The translations under genes were made by a program, and so were the position numbers. The notes below the pieces were generated by a model. That model worked only from the letters and a program-made list of their open reading frames with translations, had not been told where the DNA came from and made no database searches. Positions 1 through 7,400 of a stretch of DNA of 64,000 nt are shown here, one piece after another. Within the stretch, counting starts at the first letter, position 1. Each line of letters opens with the position of its first letter. This DNA comes from JAISDD01 sp031553935 (lineage in GTDB: Bacteria > Bacillota > Syntrophomonadia > Syntrophomonadales > Syntrophomonadaceae), in assembly GCA_031553935.1 (NCBI GenBank), contig JAVBKS010000003.1, forward strand, positions 76,025 through 140,024, in the 5' to 3' direction.

Positions 1-1
1 C

Positions 2-76
2 TATTTCCTGAAAAAGCCATTTGAATTGAGTTGTTTACTTGGCGTGATCAGCGAAGTAACAAAACAAAACATTTAA
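2..76 (+). CDS. C-terminal tail of a response-regulator receiver domain (partial)
   Basis: The window opens inside a reading frame that ends at a TAA at 74-76. The last 24 residues contain FLKKPFEL followed by a short helix. The Lys-Pro pair is the hallmark of the end of a CheY-like receiver (beta-5 and alpha-5). The protein therefore ends in a receiver, either a stand-alone one or one fused after another domain; it is not the usual receiver-LytTR order. It lies 20 bp before two GHKL kinases on the same strand, so it may be their partner. The rest of the gene is outside the window, and the call rests on a short stretch. Confidence 0.6.
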   Translation, partial: YFLKKPFELSCLLGVISEVTKQNI

Positions 77-96
77 GGGAGTAACGGTATTTAGTC

Positions 97-1458
97 ATGG
101 AGTTAATGTATTCCGAATTTGCTTATTCGGTTCATATGCAGATCATGCTGGCGGTCATAACATTTATCGAGACATTTTTGTCAATGTACATGATTGCAAA
201 TGTAATAATGACTGTGTTTAAAGTTACAGCGAACAAAAAACAAAAACTACTGTTTACATTTATTAACGGCTCTCTTTTACAGACCGCTTTTATATATGGT
301 ATCTATTTGTGGGGTGGCATGGAGTCATTCACTCCACTACTTTATCTGCTGGTAGTAAATCCGAATCCCATTGCAGCTATGATATATTATTACAGTGCTC
401 AGATAATATTTAGGTTATCCAATGAACGTTCCGTGAAATTAATGAGTTATATGTTCATGTTGTGGGCTATGAAAGTTACTATTGGCAGGTTTCTCCAGAT
501 TCTTCTAAATACTGAAACCGGCCATAATTACAATTATATGTTGGATGCTATGCAGCAAATGTCGGTGTTGACACTTTTCTTTTTTATTTACTGCATCGTA
601 CAGTACTTTTTGAAAAGAAGCCAAGTAAGTCTGAAATTTTCGCAAAACATGCTCTTTAATAAAAACCGTGAACTGGTAGTTTACTTTCTTGGTGCAAGCT
701 TCATTTTTTCTGTGAATGTATTTATTCCTTTAATGATAGTTGAACAAGTGACGGCTAACATTATTGTTATTTTAATTCTATTGCTGTATATCGTTATTAA
801 TATTTGCATAGACATTGTTAAATATAATCAACAAGCCATTAGTAATCGCGATGTTCATATCAGTGCTCTTTTTAGGGGAATGCAGGAGTTGCGCGGGATC
901 AAGCATGATTTCAATAATATACTGCATACCTATAGCGGATATCTTGAATTAAAAGAGTATGAAGGGCTAAAAAACTACCATGCTTCATTAATTTCAGCAA
1001 CATCACATTCCGGGAATATAATGGAACTGGCGCAAAAGATGCAGGAAAACCCAACAATTATTTCATTACTCATAAACAAGCTGGAGCAAGCCGAGAAAAT
1101 GAGTGTTAATCTCCTCATCACTTTAAAATGCAATTTGGATAATATGCACATTGACAATATGGATATAGCTCGGATTCTTTCAAGTCTTTTGGATAATGCT
1201 ATTTTAGCTGCTAGTGAGTCTGATCAACGCAAGGCGTATTTCACTATTGAACTTAAGTCAAACGGATCAAAGCTCATAATAATTACTAATAGCACTTCAG
1301 GCAAGAGCAATCAGCGTCAACTAAAGAGAAGAGAGAATGAAATTAGGGGGCTTCAAATTGTCCGCAGTGTACTGAATAAATATGGAAATTGCTCTTATCA
1401 AATTGAATACCGTGAACAGGAAATGACGGTATATATTGAGCTAAAGGAAACATCATGA
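97..1458 (+). CDS. AgrC/Spo0B-like GHKL sensor kinase, tandem copy 1, with degenerate ATP-binding loop
   Basis: 453 residues. The first ~240 are about six hydrophobic membrane segments. A dimerisation/phosphoacceptor helix follows with His270 in GIKHDFNNIL, then a GHKL ATPase domain with an N-box LLDNAILAA. This is the layout of AgrC-type quorum or peptide sensors, and the helical part resembles the Spo0B alpha domain. The G2 loop, GxGLGL in the neighbour, is replaced here by a charged stretch ending RGLQIV, so ATP binding or kinase activity may be lost. The closest relative is the next gene (same NPNP motif after the third membrane segment and same HDF box). Function as sensor, pseudokinase or phosphotransferase is inferred. 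Confidence 0.8.
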   Translation: MELMYSEFAYSVHMQIMLAVITFIETFLSMYMIANVIMTVFKVTANKKQKLLFTFINGSLLQTAFIYGIYLWGGMESFTPLLYLLVVNPNPIAAMIYYYSAQIIFRLSNERSVKLMSYMFMLWAMKVTIGRFLQILLNTETGHNYNYMLDAMQQMSVLTLFFFIYCIVQYFLKRSQVSLKFSQNMLFNKNRELVVYFLGASFIFSVNVFIPLMIVEQVTANIIVILILLLYIVINICIDIVKYNQQAISNRDVHISALFRGMQELRGIKHDFNNILHTYSGYLELKEYEGLKNYHASLISATSHSGNIMELAQKMQENPTIISLLINKLEQAEKMSVNLLITLKCNLDNMHIDNMDIARILSSLLDNAILAASESDQRKAYFTIELKSNGSKLIIITNSTSGKSNQRQLKRRENEIRGLQIVRSVLNKYGNCSYQIEYREQEMTVYIELKETS

Positions 1459-1483
1459 TATAAATGATCTAGAGGTGTAGTTT

Positions 1484-2851
1484 ATGGGCTCACATTTTGC
1501 ATATTCTTTTGAAATGCAGCTATTATTAGCTGTTCAGTCGTACTTTACTAATACCCTAATCACCTTGCTCATCGCAAATCTCATTTTAACATTGGCAAAC
1601 CAAGAAGCGTCGATGAAGCAAAAACTCAAATTTGCTGTTTGGATTGGCGCCGTATTCTATACAACTTATATTTATTTGGCATATTTTATTATGGGCATGG
1701 TCTCGTTTTCCCCAACTGCATATATACTAGTTGTAGGCCCGAATCCAATATTGGGATATTTATACTATTACATTGGAGTCAGAACCTTAAACCTATCGCC
1801 AATACGCTCGATCAAATTGATGGGATATTTCTTTACTTATTTCGTTTTTATAGTCAATGTCATGAGACTTAACATTGCATTTATGCCGATAGAAACATTT
1901 CCCCAATACAATTATCTTCAGAATGCTGGAAGGCAAGGAGTATATCTAATCATCGTGATTGTCATATATTACTTAACCAAATTTGTCTTTAATAAAACGA
2001 AATTAACGGTAAGATTAGCGGATAGAGTTTTTATTGACATAAAAAGAGAACGTATTATTTTTCTGCTAAAACTACTATTCTTGTATTCAATATCTACCTT
2101 CCTTCCCATGATTTTGCGGGATAATATTAGCGGCTCTGTTATTGTTATTCTAATACTTGTAATCTTTTTCGCCTATAATATTGTCTTGGATCTATTTGCT
2201 TCGACGAAGCTAGAGCTCGAGAACAAGGAAGTTCATATTAATATCCTTTCGAAAGCAGTCAACGAGTTTAGCAGCGTTAAACATGATTTCTACAACATAT
2301 TACAAACCTACAACGGTTACTTGGAAGTGGGCAACCTTGATCTGCTAAAGAAATACCATGCGTCGGTAATAAGTCTCACAACCAATGCAGGAAATTCCAT
2401 TGATCTAAGTTCCAGAATGGATGAAAATCCTTCATTTATTTCATTGCTGGCGAACAAACTTGAATATGCTGAAAGAATGAAAGTGGAAATGACAATATCA
2501 TTACAGTGCAGTGCTGAAGACCTGTATATAGATAATCTGGATTTGTGCCGCTGTGTAGTTTGTTTATTGGATAATGCTATTGAAGCGGCATCATTATCAG
2601 AGGCCAAGAAAGTCTTTTTCACCTTGGAACTTAAGAATGACGACTCTAAGCTCATTATTGTCACGAATAGTACAGCCGAGGCGGTTGACATTCCAAAAAT
2701 TAGCATTGCCGGAAATTCAAGCAAATCTGGGCATCAGGGGTTAGGGCTCGCCAATGTTAGAAACATAATGGCGAAATATGGAAATTGCGCCTTTTATATG
2801 ACTTACTACAATTTCGAATTGTCAGCGTATATAGAGCTTAAGAGGAGTTAA
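1484..2851 (+). CDS. AgrC/Spo0B-like GHKL sensor kinase, tandem copy 2
   Basis: 455 residues, preceded by AGAGGTG at a normal distance from the ATG. The N-terminal half is membrane-embedded (about six segments). His267 lies in SVKHDFYNIL, the N-box is LLDNAIEAA, and the ATP lid contains GHQGLGLANV, so this copy has the complete nucleotide-binding motifs that copy 1 lacks. The 25-bp gap from copy 1 and the strong similarity mark a tandem duplication and probable co-transcription. Family knowledge suggests a histidine kinase sensing a peptide or membrane signal. The cognate regulator may be the receiver protein cut by the left edge. A bidirectional terminator follows. Confidence 0.83.
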   Translation: MGSHFAYSFEMQLLLAVQSYFTNTLITLLIANLILTLANQEASMKQKLKFAVWIGAVFYTTYIYLAYFIMGMVSFSPTAYILVVGPNPILGYLYYYIGVRTLNLSPIRSIKLMGYFFTYFVFIVNVMRLNIAFMPIETFPQYNYLQNAGRQGVYLIIVIVIYYLTKFVFNKTKLTVRLADRVFIDIKRERIIFLLKLLFLYSISTFLPMILRDNISGSVIVILILVIFFAYNIVLDLFASTKLELENKEVHINILSKAVNEFSSVKHDFYNILQTYNGYLEVGNLDLLKKYHASVISLTTNAGNSIDLSSRMDENPSFISLLANKLEYAERMKVEMTISLQCSAEDLYIDNLDLCRCVVCLLDNAIEAASLSEAKKVFFTLELKNDDSKLIIVTNSTAEAVDIPKISIAGNSSKSGHQGLGLANVRNIMAKYGNCAFYMTYYNFELSAYIELKRS

Positions 2852-2870
2852 GAAAATAGGGATTACTTCA

Positions 2871-2908
2871 TAAAAAAGCCCGCCTTATGTTCAAAGGCGG
2901 GCTTTTAA
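2871..2908. terminator. Bidirectional rho-independent terminator
   Basis: A 12-bp perfect stem, AAAGCCCGCCTT at 2875-2886 and AAGGCGGGCTTT at 2894-2905, has a 7-nt loop, with A-rich sequence on the left and T-rich on the right. It lies between the convergent kinase gene and the secreted-protein gene and can serve both. Confidence 0.92.
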
Positions 2909-2926
2909 TGAAAAACTAATTAATTA

Positions 2927-4015
2927 CTATTTCACAACTACTTCAAAAACATAAAGCCAATCTTTATCGGGATTAGTCTGGCCGTCATTGCTCGGACGGT
3001 AAGCGGTAATTATGGCAGTTCCGGGTTTCTTTGCCATGATTCGCGCTAACGCATCGATAGTTACAACATTGGAATTAGATGAATCCCATTTAACGAAAAT
3101 ATTAAAGGGGGTATCAGAACCGCCAACAAGATCACGGACAACAAAGTCGATATCTAGATGCTTCCCGCCGGCCAATGATTCGAGAAAAGTTGGGCGACTT
3201 ACGGTAATAGTTCCGGCAATATTTCTTCCCAAGGCATCCTTAGTGCTAGTCCCGTTAATTATTGCATCTCTTGAAATCTGTTCTCCCTCTCTACCGGCAA
3301 CGTAAAAGAGATTTCTGATTGCCGGATAAAGTATTCCCATCTGGGCATCGCCATTAGAATCAAGTTTTTTTGCTATGCTGTCATAAAAGTTCATGATGGG
3401 ATTACTAATTACTGGAGTCCAGCCAAGTTTGTCTAAGGCTTCTTTTATTGCTTTATTTTCATTCTTGAAAATCTCTTTGCGGAAAGACTTATCAAGTTCA
3501 TTTTGCATTGATTTAACGATTTCCTTTTGAGTACTGCTAAAATTCAGCACGGCATTAAAAGAAATAGATTCCATATCATCATGCATCGAGTTAAAGAGGG
3601 CCATGAAGGTGAATATATTTACATCACTGCCGAATAACCTGGTTAACTCAGCTTTATTAGTTTCATTATATTTGACAAAGCTGCTGGGGTCGGTACGATA
3701 AACGGTTGAGAGTCCGTTCACCAGCTTCAGAATATCTATTTCCAGTTGCACTCGGCCACCGATGTCTTTGTATTTTTTTACGGCCGTATTAGTAATTAAC
3801 GGATTTATATCTGCAATGGTAACATTTTTCAGATCAGTTTTAGTAGTTCTAATATCGATGATATTTTTGTTATCCATATGTTTATAGATGGCGTTGATAT
3901 CGGTTAATTCATTGGCTGCTAATGCTGAGCTGTTATATAACGGAAAAGCTAGCATGCTAATGGTTACTGCTAAGCAGGTAAAAATACTTAAAAGGTTTTT
4001 GATTTTACTTTTCAT
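2927..4015 (-). CDS. Secreted protein with C-terminal bacterial Ig-like (Big_2-type) domain
   Basis: The ATG at 4015 is chosen because AAAGGAG lies 9-10 nt upstream; an in-frame ATG at 4048 has no ribosome binding site. The 362-residue product starts with a Sec signal peptide (MKSKIKN, hydrophobic core, then ALAA-N). The middle is a helical region of unknown function that includes TRLFGSDVN and DSNGDAQMGI. The last ~90 residues have the Big_2 pattern WDSSNSNVVTID...GTAIITA. It is probably exported and surface-associated. The helical region resembles part of the secreted protein at 25794-27155 (see findings). No enzymatic motif was recognised. Confidence 0.72.
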   Translation of the reverse strand: MKSKIKNLLSIFTCLAVTISMLAFPLYNSSALAANELTDINAIYKHMDNKNIIDIRTTKTDLKNVTIADINPLITNTAVKKYKDIGGRVQLEIDILKLVNGLSTVYRTDPSSFVKYNETNKAELTRLFGSDVNIFTFMALFNSMHDDMESISFNAVLNFSSTQKEIVKSMQNELDKSFRKEIFKNENKAIKEALDKLGWTPVISNPIMNFYDSIAKKLDSNGDAQMGILYPAIRNLFYVAGREGEQISRDAIINGTSTKDALGRNIAGTITVSRPTFLESLAGGKHLDIDFVVRDLVGGSDTPFNIFVKWDSSNSNVVTIDALARIMAKKPGTAIITAYRPSNDGQTNPDKDWLYVFEVVVK

Positions 4016-4134
4016 TTTATGTAACTCCTTTCGATAAAAAACTTTCAAGCCAGAAATGGGGCTGAGATACCCAGGGTTATTTTCCCAAACCTCCTTAATA
4101 TATAAAATGTTATTCCTAGTATATATTTCCTAAC

Positions 4135-4143
4135 ATTATAGCA
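4135..4143 (-). promoter_or_regulatory. Extended -10 promoter of the secreted-protein gene
   Basis: On the minus strand the sequence reads TGCTATAAT, a consensus TATAAT preceded by the TGn extension. No clear -35 is seen. Transcription would start near 4128, giving a 5' leader of about 110 nt. Confidence 0.5.
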
Positions 4144-4186
4144 TGGCAAATATCTTGATGCATTAGCGCAATATCGGATTGAGGGC

Positions 4187-4213
4187 GAATTTGCAAAGAA
4201 TTCGTGCAAATTC
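4187..4213. repeat. Perfect 9-bp inverted repeat, candidate operator
   Basis: GAATTTGCA at 4187-4195 and TGCAAATTC at 4205-4213 flank a 9-bp spacer. The whole 27 bp is centred about 60 bp upstream of the minus-strand -10, a typical activator-site position. The regulator is unknown. Confidence 0.45.
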
Positions 4214-4391
4214 CGCAAAATACTACTTGATTCGAGCAAATCATTATTTTTTCTATTAATAACATTAAATGTATATTGAATACAAGACTTTATTCCTAGA
4301 GAGTAGCAAAAACAATTAGCCAAAAAGTGGCAGAAGCACATGCGCTATTTCGACAATTAGCGGTTAGACATGGTCGGGACTAGGATATTTA

Positions 4392-4400
4392 TGGTATAAT
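4392..4400 (+). promoter_or_regulatory. Extended -10 promoter of the hybrid histidine kinase
   Basis: TGGTATAAT combines the TGn extension with a perfect TATAAT. No good -35 exists at 17 bp. A Spo0A-like box (TTTCGACAA, 4348-4356) is centred about 45 bp upstream. The start codons lie about 20 nt and 70 nt downstream of the expected transcript start. Confidence 0.5.
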
Positions 4401-4474
4401 CATGACGAAGTATTGAAGAGATTTTGATGATAAACTGGGATTATGAAGATTTCAAATTAAGGAAAATTATTATT

Positions 4475-7114
4475 ATGCATAGTTTTAATTGGACCTATTG
4501 CATATCAATTATCTTAGTTCTTACAGGAATAAGCTTTCTCATCTTGTGTGTTTCAAGCTTTATGGTCGACCGGAAATCGAAGATGAGAAGATTATATAAT
4601 CAAGCTGGTTTGCTATTGGCGATTTGGAGTTTGTCTTACGGATTCATGACCGTTTCGAAAGAGCCAATTGCAATTAAGCTTTTTTGGAGTATGGGATTTT
4701 TTACAAGTTGCATGTTTTTTCCTGCTTGGCTGATATTTATTTCTGCTCTGACCGAGAGTAAGGGTAAGCTCATTCGAATATTTAAGTTCTTCTGTATTTT
4801 CATGACGGTAATCACAGCAATGGTTTGTATTGCGACTGAAAAAGTAGTATTCGTAGATTCGCAATTTGGGACCCAATTTTTCTTTGCTTTTGAGCCATTG
4901 GCGATAGCCACAATGATTTTTTTACTCTTGCAAATGGTGATTGTCGGAATAATTCAGATAAGATGGTATAAGAATGTTACGTTAAAGCGTCACAAAAAGC
5001 AAGCAATGACATTAATAATTTTAACCACTGTTATTACTCCTCCCGGTTTATATTTTGATTTTTATTCCCCCATTTTCATGCAGACTCCTACTTTTCCTAT
5101 AACTACAGTTTTGGTGCTGATCGTATCATTGCAGATATATTTTAATTTAAATAATAATTATTCATTGAATCTTTCCCACCGTAATATGGGTGAATATGTG
5201 TTTAAGTCGGTAACAGATCCCGTTCTAATTCTAGATCACAATAATATTGTCACATTGGCTAACAATGCGGCTATAAAATTTTGGGATAACGATATTTATA
5301 AACAAAACTTCACTAGTATTCTTGAATCACCGGATCAGGAATTTGATTCCAGTTTATTAGATGAAAGCTTTCTAAGCAAAAATGTAGTGGTACCTAGTCG
5401 AGGAGACAAAATAGTCTGGGATATGTCAATGACAGCAATAAAAGACGATTATGATGAAATGCTGAGTAAAGTAATTGTCTTGAAGGACATAACTGAAATG
5501 CAAAATGCCTTAGACGAAGCTAAAAAGGCCAGTCAGGCTAAAACAGAGTTTTTAGCTCGAATGAGTCATGAAATAAGAACCCCTATGAATGCTATCATTG
5601 GGATGACTAAGATTGGACAATCGTCTGATGATATTGGCAAAATTCAGTATTGTCTTGATCGCGTTAATGAAGCTTCCAAACAATTATTGGGGATTATTAA
5701 CGACATCTTAGACATGGCTAAAATTGAGGCTGGGAAGCTAGAACTAATTGCTGAGAGTTTTAATTTTGTCGGTATGTTGAAAAACATCTGCAGCGTAATT
5801 ACCGTGAAAACAGAAGAGAAAAACCTGAATTTGTTCGTCAATATTGATCCCTCTCTTCCCCAGCAAGTTATTGGAGATGAGCTTCATTTATCTCAAGTAG
5901 TTACAAATTTACTTGCGAATGCCATCAAATTCACTCCGGAATATGGTTCGATTAACCTTAATGTTAGGAAGGTTGCGAGTAGTAATGATGAAATCGGTGT
6001 CTTGATTGAAGTTAATGATACTGGAATTGGGATTAGTCCTGATCAAATCGAAAAGCTCTTCGAATCATTCGAGCAAGCTGATGGAAGCATAGTCAGAAAA
6101 TATGGAGGGACCGGGTTAGGGTTATCAATTTCTAAGCGGATAGTTGAGCTGATGGGCGGCAATATCGGAATAAAAAGTGATTTAGGGAAAGGAAGTACTT
6201 TTTATTTCACTATTTTTCTCAAGAAACCGGATCAAACGGATGCTGTTAAATACGATTTGGAAGTATTTAAACAAGCTAAAATTCTAGTCATAGATGACTC
6301 ACAAGAAATATTGGATTATTTTGACAGAGTATTGACGGAATTCGGAGCTACTTTTGACCTGGTTGATAACGGTTTTACTGCTTTGCAGCTCTTGGCATCA
6401 GCAATTGATAAAAATGAGGCGCATAATGTGGTTTTCGTTGATTACCTGATGTCTGATATGGATGGCATAGAGACGGCGAAGCATATAAAAGCCTCACTTG
6501 GAAATGATGTCCATATTGTTATGTTGTCGGCTATGAGTCGTGAGGACATAGCTTTTGCCGATTCGGAAATCTATATCAACGAGTTTATCAAAAAGCCCCT
6601 TTTTAACTCTGTTATATTTAACATTATCAATGAGTTTGTTAATGGTGGCGAGTTAAAAGAAAAAGAGCAGGTAGAAAAAATAAGTGATATAAAGCAAAAC
6701 ACTTATAGTGGTCAAGTATTGTTAGCTGAAGACATTGAGTTAAATCGTGCTATTATTATTGAGTTGTTAGACAGTTCCGGGATTAATATTGATTTCGCTG
6801 AAAACGGCAAAGAGGCCTATGAAAAATTCGTTGCCAGCCCTGGTAAATATGATCTGATTTTAATGGATGTGCAAATGCCTATAATGGATGGGTTAGAAGC
6901 GACCTACAGAATCAGAGAAATCGGAACTGAAGAAGCACTATCCATTCCCATTATTGCTATGACGGCGAATGCCTTTGTTGAAGATGTCCAAGCTTGTTTA
7001 GCTGCAGGTATGAACGACCACATAGGCAAACCAATCGATTTTGAAGAACTCTACAAAAAACTAGAAGTATACCTTTCGAATGCCGACAAAAATATATCTT
7101 ATACTATTCCCTGA
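4475..7114 (+). CDS. Hybrid sensor histidine kinase with two receiver domains
   Basis: The ATG at 4475 is preferred because AAGGA lies about 11 nt upstream; a TTG/ATG start at 4424-4427 is possible and adds 17 residues. About seven N-terminal membrane segments (7TM histidine-kinase sensor type) are followed by a PAS-like segment. Then come HisKA with MSHEIRTPMNA (His382 counted from 4424), a HATPase domain with DTGIGI and GTGLGLSI, and two receivers. The first has its acceptor Asp in VDYLMSDMDG (~673) and KKP near its end; the second has it in LMDVQMPIMDG (~815). It has no output domain, so phosphate probably passes to another protein. The Spo0A-like site upstream hints at a sporulation link, but that is inference. 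Confidence 0.92.
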   Translation: MHSFNWTYCISIILVLTGISFLILCVSSFMVDRKSKMRRLYNQAGLLLAIWSLSYGFMTVSKEPIAIKLFWSMGFFTSCMFFPAWLIFISALTESKGKLIRIFKFFCIFMTVITAMVCIATEKVVFVDSQFGTQFFFAFEPLAIATMIFLLLQMVIVGIIQIRWYKNVTLKRHKKQAMTLIILTTVITPPGLYFDFYSPIFMQTPTFPITTVLVLIVSLQIYFNLNNNYSLNLSHRNMGEYVFKSVTDPVLILDHNNIVTLANNAAIKFWDNDIYKQNFTSILESPDQEFDSSLLDESFLSKNVVVPSRGDKIVWDMSMTAIKDDYDEMLSKVIVLKDITEMQNALDEAKKASQAKTEFLARMSHEIRTPMNAIIGMTKIGQSSDDIGKIQYCLDRVNEASKQLLGIINDILDMAKIEAGKLELIAESFNFVGMLKNICSVITVKTEEKNLNLFVNIDPSLPQQVIGDELHLSQVVTNLLANAIKFTPEYGSINLNVRKVASSNDEIGVLIEVNDTGIGISPDQIEKLFESFEQADGSIVRKYGGTGLGLSISKRIVELMGGNIGIKSDLGKGSTFYFTIFLKKPDQTDAVKYDLEVFKQAKILVIDDSQEILDYFDRVLTEFGATFDLVDNGFTALQLLASAIDKNEAHNVVFVDYLMSDMDGIETAKHIKASLGNDVHIVMLSAMSREDIAFADSEIYINEFIKKPLFNSVIFNIINEFVNGGELKEKEQVEKISDIKQNTYSGQVLLAEDIELNRAIIIELLDSSGINIDFAENGKEAYEKFVASPGKYDLILMDVQMPIMDGLEATYRIREIGTEEALSIPIIAMTANAFVEDVQACLAAGMNDHIGKPIDFEELYKKLEVYLSNADKNISYTIP

Positions 7115-7121
7115 TTAATTT

Positions 7122-7142
7122 CGCTCCAAAATTATTGGAGCG
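7122..7142 (+). terminator. Weak hairpin downstream of the hybrid kinase gene
   Basis: CGCTCC at 7122-7127 pairs with GGAGCG at 7137-7142. There is no U-tract after it, so termination is uncertain. Confidence 0.3.
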
Positions 7143-7165
7143 GCCAAGGAAAATAGTATTTACAA

Positions 7166-7246
7166 ATTCGCGCTACGGTGTGTTTTTAAATGCGAATTAG
7201 TATTAGTGACGCCCTTGCGGCATGAGGTTTACCCTCAGCGCAAGGA
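7166..7246. repeat. Inverted-repeat element shared with the region before spoVT
   Basis: ATTCGC/GCGAAT arms (7166-7197) are followed by a two-part hairpin, CCTTGCG...TGAGG/CCTCA...CGCAAGG (7213-7245). The 11-mers ACGCCCTTGCG (7209) and TTTAAATGCGA (7185) both recur in the 20574-20935 intergenic region, the first in reverse orientation. It may be a dispersed non-coding element. It ends well before the glmU promoter. Confidence 0.4.
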
Positions 7247-7313
7247 AAATTAACCAGCAAGACCATAAAAAGCATCATGAAACTGCTATGGATATGCAAT
7301 AGTTAATTTTTCG

Positions 7314-7340
7314 ACAGGAATCTACTACTTTCTGTAGAAT
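7314..7340 (+). promoter_or_regulatory. Sigma-H-like promoter upstream of glmU
   Basis: ACAGGAATC (8 of 9 to RNAGGAWWW), an 11-bp spacer, then GTAGAAT (7 of 7 to RNNGAAT), which fits the published Bacillus sigma-H consensus. A Spo0A-box-like TTTCGACAG (7309-7317) overlaps the -35. In Bacillus the gene just before glmU, spoVG, has a sigma-H promoter; spoVG is absent here, yet the promoter type seems to remain. Confidence 0.55.
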
Positions 7341-7400
7341 TTTATTAATGTTGAGTGCATTTGCAGCAAGAATTGGTATCATTTGAAGGAGTTGTTTTTT

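Larger units (their letters stand above)
4016..4474. other. Divergent intergenic region with two promoters and an inverted repeat
   Basis: This gap separates the secreted-protein gene (minus) and the hybrid kinase gene (plus). It holds an extended -10 on each strand (4135-4143 minus; 4392-4400 plus), a perfect 9-bp inverted repeat GAATTTGCA/TGCAAATTC at 4187-4213, and a Spo0A-box match TTTCGACAA at 4348-4356. The minus-strand transcript would have a leader of about 110 nt with small hairpins. No known riboswitch was recognised in it. Confidence 0.55.

Noticed and set aside
4016..4128. Riboswitch in the leader of the secreted-protein gene
   Set aside because: Small hairpins exist, but no known aptamer core, for instance of c-di-GMP, was matched.
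4045..4341. 98-codon minus-strand frame upstream of the secreted-protein gene
   Set aside because: It spans the promoter and inverted repeat, has no ribosome binding site at its start and shows an odd Cys/Phe/Tyr-rich composition without domain.
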